Below the pieces are notes generated by a model. The model had not been told where the DNA came from and did no database searches. It saw only the letters and a program-made list of their open reading frames with translations. A DNA stretch of 5,736 nt, from NCBI GenBank assembly GCA_905200315.1, contig CAJKKA010000106.1, positions 1 through 5,736 of the forward strand, given 5' to 3'. This stretch comes from an uncultured Clostridium sp. GTDB lineage: Bacteria > Bacillota_A > Clostridia > TANB77 > CAG-508. Positions 1 through 5,736 of this stretch are shown in pieces. Positions within the stretch are counted from its first letter, which is position 1; each line of letters starts with the position of its first letter. Both the position numbers and the translations under genes were made by a program.

Positions 1-681
1 CTTGCAAGCATTTCTGGCCTTGCAAGTACAAGCTTATACAATATTATAAGTTCAAATGTTATAAATTTAATCCAATATTTAGCAACTGTAATAATTAATA
101 AAAATACTAAAGTATTAAAAAATAAAGCACTGATAATAGATTTAATTATTGTGTTAATAACAATAGCAATTCCACTTTATATGATAAATGCTAATGTAAA
201 ATTAGGCGTTGCATTTGCAATATTTCTTGTTATACTATTTTTATTTTTTTATAAAATAAATTCAAATGCACATAAATTATATTTAGAAAAATATGATAAT
301 GAAATAGTAAAAGAATTTGAATTAGAATATAAAAAAGAAATAAAAAATAAAAAGAAGAATAAATTATTAATAATAAAATACTTAATATATTTAATAATAA
401 TTGGAATTTTATTATATTTTGTTGGAGACAAATTAAGTAATAATTTAGAAAATTTATGCTATATATTTAATGTGCCAGAATACATTATAGGAATAATACT
501 TGGATTTGGTACAAGTATTCCAGAATTAATAACATTTTTTGAAGCACAAAGAGGAGAAAAAAATAAAGAAGAAGAAAAATTAGGTGTAATAGAAGCAACG
601 AATAATTTGTTAATGTCAAATATGTTTAATTTATTTATAATACAAGCAGTAGGTATTTTTCTTATATCTATTATAAAATAA
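1..681 (+). CDS. Sodium/calcium exchanger-like (CaCA family) membrane protein, 3' part
   Basis: The reading frame is open from the first base to a TAA at 679-681, giving 226 residues, so the gene begins upstream of the window. A GTG at 151 lies inside the protein and is not a credible start. The protein is very hydrophobic, with likely membrane segments near residues 42-60, 67-83, 123-142, 157-171 and 203-224. A lysine/glutamate-rich loop lies at about 85-122. Residues 169-180 (GTSIPELITFF, preceded by FG) followed by SNMFNLF at 206-212 match the second alpha repeat of cation/Ca2+ exchangers, whose glutamate binds the cation. Residues 17-24 (SSNVINLI) look like the end of the first alpha repeat. 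In this family the two inverted repeats form an antiporter in the cytoplasmic membrane. The glycines normally seen in GNxxGSN are replaced in both repeats, so this is a divergent member. The ion specificity cannot be told. The terminator that follows separates it from the mur genes. The family assignment is reasonable but not certain. Confidence 0.65.
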   Translation, partial: LASISGLASTSLYNIISSNVINLIQYLATVIINKNTKVLKNKALIIDLIIVLITIAIPLYMINANVKLGVAFAIFLVILFLFFYKINSNAHKLYLEKYDNEIVKEFELEYKKEIKNKKKNKLLIIKYLIYLIIIGILLYFVGDKLSNNLENLCYIFNVPEYIIGIILGFGTSIPELITFFEAQRGEKNKEEEKLGVIEATNNLLMSNMFNLFIIQAVGIFLISIIK

Positions 682-700
682 TAAAATTAAGTAATATAAA

Positions 701-746
701 AGCCATATATTCTATATAATTAAATAGATATATGGTTAATTTTTTT
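701..746 (+). terminator. Intrinsic terminator after the exchanger-like gene
   Basis: An A+T-rich hairpin has its left arm at 701-715 and right arm at 724-737, with an 8-base loop. Its core is CCATATAT paired with ATATATGG, plus a CTAT/ATAG inner section, one bulged T on the left arm and a G-T wobble near the base. A run of seven T at 740-746 follows two bases after the right arm. It lies 20 bases after the stop codon of the upstream gene, which fits a rho-independent terminator that insulates the mur cluster. The low G+C of the stem lowers its strength. Confidence 0.7.
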
Positions 747-757
747 ATTATAAACTA

Positions 758-786
758 TATACAAAAAAATAATTTAGATATATAAT
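758..786 (+). promoter_or_regulatory. Probable vegetative sigma-factor promoter for the mur cluster
   Basis: TATAAT at 781-786 is a perfect -10 box. TATACA at 758-763 matches four of six bases of the -35 consensus, and the spacer is exactly 17 bases. The predicted transcription start is near 793, giving a leader of about 29 bases before murE. The element sits after a terminator and directly upstream of the first mur gene, which supports the call. In DNA this rich in A+T, TATAAT-like strings arise by chance, so the evidence is positional as much as textual. Confidence 0.6.
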
Positions 787-809
787 ATAGTCGCAAAATA
801 ATAGTTTAT

Positions 810-814
810 GGAGG
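810..814 (+). promoter_or_regulatory. Ribosome binding site of murE
   Basis: GGAGG at 810-814 lies seven bases before the ATG at 822. This is near-ideal spacing and fixes the murE start. Confidence 0.85.
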
Positions 815-821
815 AATAAGT

Positions 822-2282
822 ATGAATTTAAAAAATATATTACAAGGGATAGAAAACATTAAAGGAAAAGGTAATTTTGATATAGAAATTGAAAATATAG
901 ATAGTGATTCAAGGAAAATAACAAAAAATGGTTTATTTTTTGCAATAAAAGGATTTGCAGTTGATGGAACAGACTATATAAACAGTGCTATAGAAAATGG
1001 TGCAGTTGCAGTAGTTATAGAAGATGAAAAAGACATAAAAAAAATAAATAATATAAATGACATCACAATAGCTTTAGTACCAAATATAAGAAAAGCTATG
1101 GCTATATCAGCTTGTAATTTTTATGATAATCCTTCAAAAAAATTAAAATTAATTGGTGTTACAGGAACCAAAGGAAAAACAACTACAACATTTATGGTAA
1201 AAGAAATTTTAGAAAAACAAGGTTATAAAGTAGGTTTAATAGGTACAATAGCAAATTACATAGGCGAAGTTTGCCTTGGAGATAGTAGCCGAACAACACC
1301 AGAAAGTATAGAATTACAAAAATTATTTGCAAGAATGGTAGAAGAAAAATGCCAAGTTGCTGTTATGGAAGTATCTTCACAAAGTTTAAAATTAGATAGA
1401 GTATATGGATGTGATTTTGATATAGGCGTATTTACAAATTTTTCAGAAGATCATATAAGTGAACATGAACATCCAGATATGGAAGACTACTTTAAATCTA
1501 AATGCAAATTATTTGATATGTGTAAAACTGCATTTATAAATGTAGATGATTTATATGGAGAAAAATTAAAGAAAATAATACCTTGTGAATTTGCTACATA
1601 TGGAATAGATAATACTTGTAATTTACTTGCAAAAGACATAACAATAACAAATTCATACGTAGATTTTAGAGTAAAATTAACAGAAAGAAATGAAAGAGTA
1701 AAAGTAGATATACCAGGAAGATTTACTGTATATAATGCATTAGCTGCAATATCAATAGCATTAAAATTAGGATGTTCATCAGATAGTATAAAAGAAGCTT
1801 TATTAGAAATAAAAGTACCAGGAAGAAGCGAATTAGTTCCTAATAAAAAAGGACTTACAATAATGATTGATTATGCACATTCACCAGAAAGCTTAGAGAA
1901 TATACTATCAGCAGTTAAATCATATACAAGAGGAAGAGTAATTTCAGTATTCGGATGTGGTGGTGACAGAGATACATCTAAAAGAGCTATCATGGGAGAA
2001 ATATCAGGAAGAATAGCAGATTACACAATAATAACATCAGATAACCCACGTACAGAAGAGCCAAAATTAATAGTAGATGAAATAGAAAATGGAATAAAGA
2101 AAACAAAAGGAAAATACGAGGTTGTAGTGGATAGAATTGAGGCAATAAAAACAGCAATAAAAATGGCAGGCAAAACAGATATAATCGTTCTTGCTGGAAA
2201 AGGACATGAACCATATCAAGAAATAAATGGTGTAAAATATCCATTTGACGAAAGAAAAATAGTTAACGATATAATAGGATAA
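822..2282 (+). CDS. murE: UDP-N-acetylmuramoyl-L-alanyl-D-glutamate ligase MurE (probably meso-diaminopimelate type)
   Basis: MurE is a cytoplasmic ATP-dependent ligase that adds the third stem-peptide residue to UDP-MurNAc-L-Ala-D-Glu. The 486-residue length is normal for the family and all three Mur ligase domains are visible. The N-terminal UDP-binding domain carries SDSR at 28-31. The central ATPase has the P-loop GVTGTKGKTT at 112-121, the substrate motif RTTPES at 157-162, and a lysine after the DMEDY segment (K227, by alignment the one carbamylated in E. coli MurE). The C-terminal domain has PGRSE at 333-337, DYAHSPES at 350-357, FGCGGDRD at 377-384 and GKGHEPYQ at 459-466. DNPR at 407-410 followed by TEEP is the motif that in E. 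coli MurE holds meso-diaminopimelate, so that amino acid is the likely substrate. A few enzymes with a related motif use lysine, so this is an inference. It is the first gene of the cluster, with its own promoter and a strong ribosome binding site. murF does not follow it; mraY begins 13 bases downstream. Confidence 0.96.
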   Translation: MNLKNILQGIENIKGKGNFDIEIENIDSDSRKITKNGLFFAIKGFAVDGTDYINSAIENGAVAVVIEDEKDIKKINNINDITIALVPNIRKAMAISACNFYDNPSKKLKLIGVTGTKGKTTTTFMVKEILEKQGYKVGLIGTIANYIGEVCLGDSSRTTPESIELQKLFARMVEEKCQVAVMEVSSQSLKLDRVYGCDFDIGVFTNFSEDHISEHEHPDMEDYFKSKCKLFDMCKTAFINVDDLYGEKLKKIIPCEFATYGIDNTCNLLAKDITITNSYVDFRVKLTERNERVKVDIPGRFTVYNALAAISIALKLGCSSDSIKEALLEIKVPGRSELVPNKKGLTIMIDYAHSPESLENILSAVKSYTRGRVISVFGCGGDRDTSKRAIMGEISGRIADYTIITSDNPRTEEPKLIVDEIENGIKKTKGKYEVVVDRIEAIKTAIKMAGKTDIIVLAGKGHEPYQEINGVKYPFDERKIVNDIIG

Positions 2283-2290
2283 AGGGTGAT
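2283..2290 (+). promoter_or_regulatory. Ribosome binding site of mraY, supporting a TTG start
   Basis: AGGGTGAT at 2283-2290 contains GGTGAT, which pairs with the 3' end of 16S rRNA downstream of the usual GGAGG contact. This explains the short five-base gap to the TTG at 2296. The site starts right after the murE stop codon, so the two genes are probably translationally coupled. Confidence 0.75.
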
Positions 2291-2295
2291 AAAAT

Positions 2296-3276
2296 TTGAA
2301 TTTTCAAATAGAAATACTAATAGGTGCTTTTATTATAACCACAATATTAGCACTAATTATAATACCAATATTAACTAAATTAAAAGTGGGGCAAATAGAA
2401 AGAACAGATGGTCCAAAAAGCCACTTAAAAAAACAAGGAACTCCAACAATGGGAGGAATAATTATACTTTTAGGAACAACAATTGTAACTATATTAGCTA
2501 CTACTTATTATTATAAGCATGGAGATATAATTGTAGCAAGAAGAATAATACCACTACTGCTTGTTACAGGTGGATTTGGATTAATAGGATTTATAGATGA
2601 CTTTAGAAAACTTGTTATGCACGATACAGAAGGATTGAAGCCAGCATATAAAATGTTTGGATTATTAATAATTTCAGTAATGTATATATTATATTTGAAA
2701 AATGTATTACATATGGGAACAGAAACATATATACCAATATTAAAAATATATGTTAGAATACCGAGATCTTTATACATAATATTCGCAATGTTTGTAATGC
2801 TTGGAACTACAAATGCTGTTAATTTAACAGATGGTGTAGATGGATTATCAACAAGTGTAACAACAATAATTATTTCATGTTTAGTAGTAATTGCATCAAA
2901 ATTAGGAATCACAGAAATAATTACATTTGGAAGCATAGTATGTGGAGCAAATTTAGCGTTTTTAATGTTTAATTTAAATCCAGCTAAAGTTTTTATGGGA
3001 GATACAGGTTCATTACTATTAGGAGGAATAATAGCAAGTATGAGTTTATATATGAAAATCCCATTACTATTGTTGGTAATTGCTTTAATTCCAGTTTTAG
3101 AAACATTATCTGTTATATTGCAAGTAGCATATTTCAAAAAAACAGGACATAGAATGTTTAAAATGGCACCACTTCATCATCATTTTGAACTTTCAGGATG
3201 GAGAGAAAACAAAGTAGTTTCTGTATTTAGTTTAATAACTTTAATTTTATGTGTAATAGGATTAGCTATAATTTAA
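2296..3276 (+). CDS. mraY: Phospho-N-acetylmuramoyl-pentapeptide transferase MraY
   Basis: MraY is an integral membrane enzyme that transfers phospho-MurNAc-pentapeptide from UDP to undecaprenyl phosphate, making lipid I. The 326 residues are normal for Gram-positive members. About ten hydrophobic segments can be seen, the first at about 6-27 and the last at about 306-326. Family signatures appear in order: GTPTMGG at 48-54, FIDDFRK at 99-105 with the two magnesium-associated aspartates D101/D102, NLTDGVDGL at 176-184, FMGDTGSL at 233-240 with the conserved aspartate D236, and APLHHHFE at 291-298 with the histidine triplet H294-H296. The start is TTG. It is preferred because it has a ribosome binding site at the right distance and because any later start would cut into the first membrane helix. 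It lies 13 bases after murE and 19 bases before the ATG of the SEDS gene, so all are probably co-transcribed. murD, which often follows mraY, is absent. Confidence 0.96.
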   Translation: MNFQIEILIGAFIITTILALIIIPILTKLKVGQIERTDGPKSHLKKQGTPTMGGIIILLGTTIVTILATTYYYKHGDIIVARRIIPLLLVTGGFGLIGFIDDFRKLVMHDTEGLKPAYKMFGLLIISVMYILYLKNVLHMGTETYIPILKIYVRIPRSLYIIFAMFVMLGTTNAVNLTDGVDGLSTSVTTIIISCLVVIASKLGITEIITFGSIVCGANLAFLMFNLNPAKVFMGDTGSLLLGGIIASMSLYMKIPLLLLVIALIPVLETLSVILQVAYFKKTGHRMFKMAPLHHHFELSGWRENKVVSVFSLITLILCVIGLAII

Positions 3277-3284
3277 AGAAAGGA
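3277..3284 (+). promoter_or_regulatory. Ribosome binding site pointing to ATG 3296 of the SEDS gene
   Basis: AGAAAGGA at 3277-3284 matches the upstream half of the full anti-16S pairing sequence (AGAAAGGAGGTGATC). When aligned to that sequence, its position suits the ATG at 3296, 11 bases on. The ATG at 3288 is only three bases away and is followed after one codon by TAA. This site decides the start of the next gene and shows that the start is out of frame with the gene body. Confidence 0.7.
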
Positions 3285-3295
3285 AAAATGGTTTA

Positions 3296-4442
3296 ATGGT
3301 AAAACCTGTAAATAACAAAATAAAATTTCGGAAAAAATTCATTTGATTTTATTTTATGTATAACAGTGTTGCTATTGCTCGGATTAGGACTTATTATGGT
3401 TCTTTCAGCAAGTTCACCTTCAGCACTAGCTGAAACTGGAGACGATAGCTACGTTTACTTTAGAAAACAGGGAATATTTGCTTTAGGTGGACTAATTGCA
3501 ATGATGGTTATTTCTAAAATAGATTATAGAAAGTATAAAAAATTCTGGAAATATGCATATTGGGGTTCAGCAATTTTATTAATAATGGTTGTAATCCCAG
3601 GGATAGGAAAGTCTGTTAATGGTGCTAAAAGATGGATTTCGCTTGGAATACAATTTCAACCCTCTGAAATTGCAAAAATTGGAATTATAATATATTATGC
3701 GGCAATGTTATCAGAAAATAAGAGAAATTTAAAAGGTTTAATGAATGGTTTTATAAAACCACTTATACCTTTAATAATACCAATAGGAATACTATTTTTT
3801 GTGCAAGACCATTTAAGTGCTTCAATTGTAATTATAGCAGTTGTATGTATAATGATGCTGGTTGTTGGTTGCAAATTAAGGTACTTTTTAACTGCAGGGT
3901 TACTTGCAGTAGGAGCAGGCTTAGGAGGTATGTTTACACTTGCTAAAATAACAGGTAAAGGTGGATTTAGATTAGCAAGAATAACATCCTTTTTAGACCC
4001 TTGGCAAGATGCACAAGGATCAGGTTGGCAAATAATACAAAGTTTATATGCAATAGGTTCAGGAGGATTATTTGGAGTTGGACTTGGAGAAAGTAAACAA
4101 AAATATTTATACATATCAGAACCACACAATGACTTTATCTTTGCCGTTATTGCAGAAGAACTTGGATTTATAGGTTGTTTAATTGTAATTTCATTATTTG
4201 CAATTTTTATATGGAGAGGTGTTGTAATTGCTATGAAAGCACCAGATACCTTTGGTAGTTTACTTGCAGTTGGAATTACATCTTTAATAGGACTTCAAGC
4301 AATAATAAACATAGCAGTTGTTACATCATCAATGCCAGTAACAGGAATGGCACTTCCATTTTTTAGCTATGGAGGAACATCACTTTTAATTTTACTATGT
4401 AGTGTTCGGAATACTCTTAAATATATCACGAGCGGGAAATAA
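3296..4442 (+). CDS. ftsW: FtsW/SpoVE-type SEDS peptidoglycan glycosyltransferase, with a frame break near its 5' end
   Basis: SEDS proteins polymerise lipid II into glycan strands in complex with a class B penicillin-binding protein. FtsW acts at the septum and SpoVE in the spore envelope; sequence alone does not decide between them here. The body, in one frame from 3324 to the TAA at 4440-4442, is unmistakable. Counting the GTG at 3366 as residue 1, it has LSASSPSALAE at 13-23, FQPSEIAK at 97-104, QDHLSAS at 147-153, EPHNDFIFAVIAEE at 252-265 with the catalytic-type aspartate D256, and the family signature ending PFFSYGGTS at 331-339. Starting at GTG 3366 would remove half of the first membrane helix and has no ribosome binding site. 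The ATG at 3296 does have one, but its frame ends at TGA 3344-3346 after 16 codons, while the body frame is closed by TAA at 3321-3323. Removing one A from the A6 run at 3332-3337 joins the two into a 381-residue protein of normal length, with a basic N-terminus followed by SFDFILCIT and the helix. Function is near certain; intactness is not. Confidence 0.9.
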
Positions 4443-4469
4443 GATATAAAATTAATTAAGTATAAAAAC

Positions 4470-4475
4470 AGGAGG
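4470..4475 (+). promoter_or_regulatory. Ribosome binding site of murG
   Basis: AGGAGG at 4470-4475 lies seven bases before the ATG at 4483. It is a full-strength site that fixes the murG start. Confidence 0.85.
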
Positions 4476-4482
4476 AAAATAA

Positions 4483-5601
4483 ATGAAAATATTAGTTGCA
4501 GCAGCAGGAACTGGAGGTCATATAAACCCCGCAATTGCAATTGCAAATAAAATAAAACAAGAAAATAAAGATGCAGAAATAACTTTTATAGGAACAACAA
4601 GAGGTTTAGAAAATGATTTAGTTCCAAGAGCAGGTTATAAGCTAGAAACAATAGAAGTATACGGAATCTCTAGAGAAATATCATTTGCAAACTTACGCAA
4701 AGGGATAAAAACTTTAAAAGGATTTAGAGATGCAAAAAAATTAATAAAGAATTATAATCCAGACTTAGTAATTGGAACTGGAGGATATATATGTGGACCT
4801 GTATTTACAGCTGCAACAAGAGAAAAGATTCCTACAGTTTTACATGAAAGTAATGCATTTCCAGGTGTTACAATAAAACTATTATCAAAAAAAGTAGATT
4901 TAGTTTTAACAGGGTTTGAAGATGCGAAATTAAGATTACCTAAAGCAAAGAAAGTAGTTGTAACAGGAACTCCAACAAAAGTTAAAGATTTAAAACTAAC
5001 AGAAATACAAAAAACAGAAATAAAAGTAAAATTAGGATTTAAAAGCAATAAACCGCTAGTTTTAGTATTTGGAGGAAGTCAAGGAGCACAAATAATAAAT
5101 AAAACATTAATAAACATAATAAAAAATAAAATGAATAACAATTATCAAATAATGTGGGCACCGGGACCAAAACAATACGATAAAATAAAAGAGGAACTAG
5201 AAAAAGAAAATATTAATATAAATAATATTGAAAATATAAAAATAATTCCATATATATACAATATGGAAGAAGTCCTAAACTGTTGTGATTTAGTAGTAGC
5301 AAGAAGCGGAGCAATGACAATAACAGAAATAGCAAAAGTAGGAAAACCAGCAATATTTATACCACTAGCAATAGCAGCAGAAAACCACCAAGAATTTAAT
5401 GCAAATGTATTAGTAAAACAAAATGCCGCAGACAAAATACTAGAAAAAGACCTAAACGAAAAAATACTAAACGAAAAAATAAATAATATAATATCAGATA
5501 CAAATAAAATGAAACAAATGGGAGAAAATGCAAGAAAAATAGATATAGAAAATGTAGAAGAAAAAATCTATAACGAAATAAAAAAAGTATGTAAAATTTA
5601 G
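4483..5601 (+). CDS. murG: UDP-GlcNAc : lipid I N-acetylglucosaminyltransferase MurG
   Basis: MurG is a GT-B glycosyltransferase on the inner face of the membrane. It adds GlcNAc from UDP-GlcNAc to lipid I, giving lipid II, the substrate of the SEDS polymerase encoded just upstream. The 372 residues are normal. The N-terminal acceptor domain has the glycine-rich GTGGHINPA at 9-17, a second glycine-rich motif GTGGYICGP at 98-106, and HESNAFPG at 121-128. The C-terminal donor domain has FGGSQGAQ at 196-203, RSGAMTITEIA at 274-284 with E282 matching the E. coli residue that contacts the donor sugar ribose, and AAENHQEFNA at 298-307, the Gram-positive form of the uracil/GlcNAc-side motif. The start is ATG with AGGAGG seven bases upstream, and the gene ends in TAG. 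It lies 40 bases after the SEDS gene and is the last gene before a terminator. An exact 15-base tandem duplication lies near the C-terminus, in frame and beyond the catalytic motifs. Confidence 0.96.
   Translation: MKILVAAAGTGGHINPAIAIANKIKQENKDAEITFIGTTRGLENDLVPRAGYKLETIEVYGISREISFANLRKGIKTLKGFRDAKKLIKNYNPDLVIGTGGYICGPVFTAATREKIPTVLHESNAFPGVTIKLLSKKVDLVLTGFEDAKLRLPKAKKVVVTGTPTKVKDLKLTEIQKTEIKVKLGFKSNKPLVLVFGGSQGAQIINKTLINIIKNKMNNNYQIMWAPGPKQYDKIKEELEKENININNIENIKIIPYIYNMEEVLNCCDLVVARSGAMTITEIAKVGKPAIFIPLAIAAENHQEFNANVLVKQNAADKILEKDLNEKILNEKINNIISDTNKMKQMGENARKIDIENVEEKIYNEIKKVCKI
5452..5481 (+). repeat. Exact 15-base tandem duplication inside murG
   Basis: The unit CTAAACGAAAAAATA occurs twice back to back, at 5452-5466 and 5467-5481. 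It is in frame and encodes LNEKI twice (residues 324-333). A looser third relative, KILEKD, lies just before it. Fifteen bases keep the reading frame, and the site is in a charged C-terminal helix region outside the catalytic motifs, so it is probably harmless. Confidence 0.85.
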
Positions 5602-5640
5602 AAGTCCTTGCAATTTTTAATAAAATAATGTGTAACAAAA

Positions 5641-5677
5641 GCATATTGTAAAATAAAATTTACAATATGTTTTTTTT
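5641..5677 (+). terminator. Intrinsic terminator at the end of the mur cluster
   Basis: A perfect 11-base-pair stem (CATATTGTAAA at 5642-5652 against TTTACAATATG at 5659-5669) encloses a six-base loop and is followed at once by eight T (5670-5677). It lies 40 bases after the murG stop. Four A precede the left arm (5637-5640), so on the opposite strand the same hairpin is followed by a short T run and might also act weakly as a terminator there. It marks murG as the last gene of the transcript. Confidence 0.85.
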
Positions 5678-5736
5678 AATCTGTAGTGTTACAATTGATG
5701 TGAAACAAAAAATATAGAAAAAAAGTGATTCAAGTA
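5678..5736. other. Non-coding flank after the terminator, no gene recognised
   Basis: This stretch holds no open frame with a ribosome binding site. A weak promoter-like pair on the + strand (TTACAA at 5689-5694 and TATAGA at 5713-5718, 18 bases apart) could drive a gene beyond the window, but each box matches its consensus poorly. It is recorded only to account for the sequence. Confidence 0.3.

Noticed and set aside
1..26. Palindrome CTTGCAAG occurring twice at the left edge (1-8 and 19-26)
   Set aside because: Both copies encode Leu-Ala-Ser within the exchanger-like protein, and an eight-base match is not enough to suggest a site.
151..681. A complete 176-residue protein starting at GTG 151
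   Set aside because: The frame stays open to the left edge and upstream residues resemble the first exchanger repeat. GTG 151 falls in the middle of a membrane helix and has no ribosome binding site.
682..821. Riboswitch or T-box in the leader of the mur cluster
   Set aside because: The predicted leader is only about 29 bases, and the single hairpin upstream of the promoter is explained as the terminator of the preceding gene.
2511..3137. Long antisense open frame opposite mraY, and similar ones opposite murE, ftsW and murG
   Set aside because: They lie entirely within well-supported genes on the other strand, show no family motifs, and are of the kind expected by chance opposite AT-rich coding sequence.
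3344..3346. TGA at 3344 read as tryptophan under a variant genetic code
   Set aside because: Reading through would continue in the wrong frame and not reach the SEDS body. No complete gene here uses an internal TGA, and tryptophan is encoded by TGG in the SEDS gene.
3366..3368. GTG 3366 as the true start of the FtsW/SpoVE gene
   Set aside because: It lies inside the first membrane helix, has no ribosome binding site, and family-like sequence continues upstream in the same frame.
5687..5707. Imperfect inverted repeat TGTTACA-N7-TGAAACA after the final terminator, possibly an operator
   Set aside because: There is one mismatch in seven pairs, no recognised regulator motif and no clear promoter overlapping it. 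It is plausible by chance in this base composition.
1..5736. Mobile element, CRISPR array, toxin-antitoxin, tRNA or rRNA gene
   Set aside because: No regularly spaced repeats, transposase-like frame, terminal inverted repeats or structured RNA sequence was seen. The window is filled by housekeeping genes.

Overview
The window is strongly A+T-rich. Its genes favour AGA for arginine and ATA/TTA for isoleucine/leucine, and they carry strong purine-rich ribosome binding sites. Together with the murE-mraY-ftsW/spoVE-murG order, this points to a low-GC Firmicute, most likely a member of the Clostridia. No closer taxonomic placement can be supported from the sequence alone.

Layout, all on the + strand: (1) bases 1-681 hold the 3' part of a membrane protein that resembles a sodium/calcium (CaCA) exchanger; its start lies outside the window. 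(2) Bases 682-821 hold an intrinsic terminator (701-746), a probable vegetative promoter (758-786) and the ribosome binding site of murE. (3) Bases 822-5601 hold a compact four-gene peptidoglycan cluster: murE (822-2282), mraY (2296-3276), an ftsW/spoVE-type SEDS gene (3296-4442) and murG (4483-5601). The gaps are 13, 19 and 40 bases and there is no obvious internal terminator. (4) Bases 5602-5736 hold a good intrinsic terminator (5641-5677) and otherwise no recognisable gene.

The four genes cover successive steps of cell wall synthesis. MurE adds the third stem-peptide residue to UDP-MurNAc-dipeptide in the cytoplasm. MraY transfers phospho-MurNAc-pentapeptide to undecaprenyl phosphate to give lipid I. 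MurG adds GlcNAc to give lipid II. The SEDS protein polymerises lipid II outside the membrane, at the septum or in the spore envelope. murF and murD, which sit among these genes in many bacteria, are not here and must be elsewhere in the genome.

This is mostly an ordinary housekeeping region, and I found no new biological system. The most notable point is the 5' end of the SEDS gene. The only ATG with a ribosome binding site (3296) is in a different frame from the conserved body, and the two frames must be joined by a +1 shift, or the loss of one base, between about 3321 and 3346. An indel in the A6 run at 3332-3337 is the simplest explanation; a real mutation or recoding at an ATT-TGA site are alternatives. 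Lesser points are a TTG start for mraY, an exact in-frame 15-base tandem duplication in murG, and a divergent form of the exchanger repeats.
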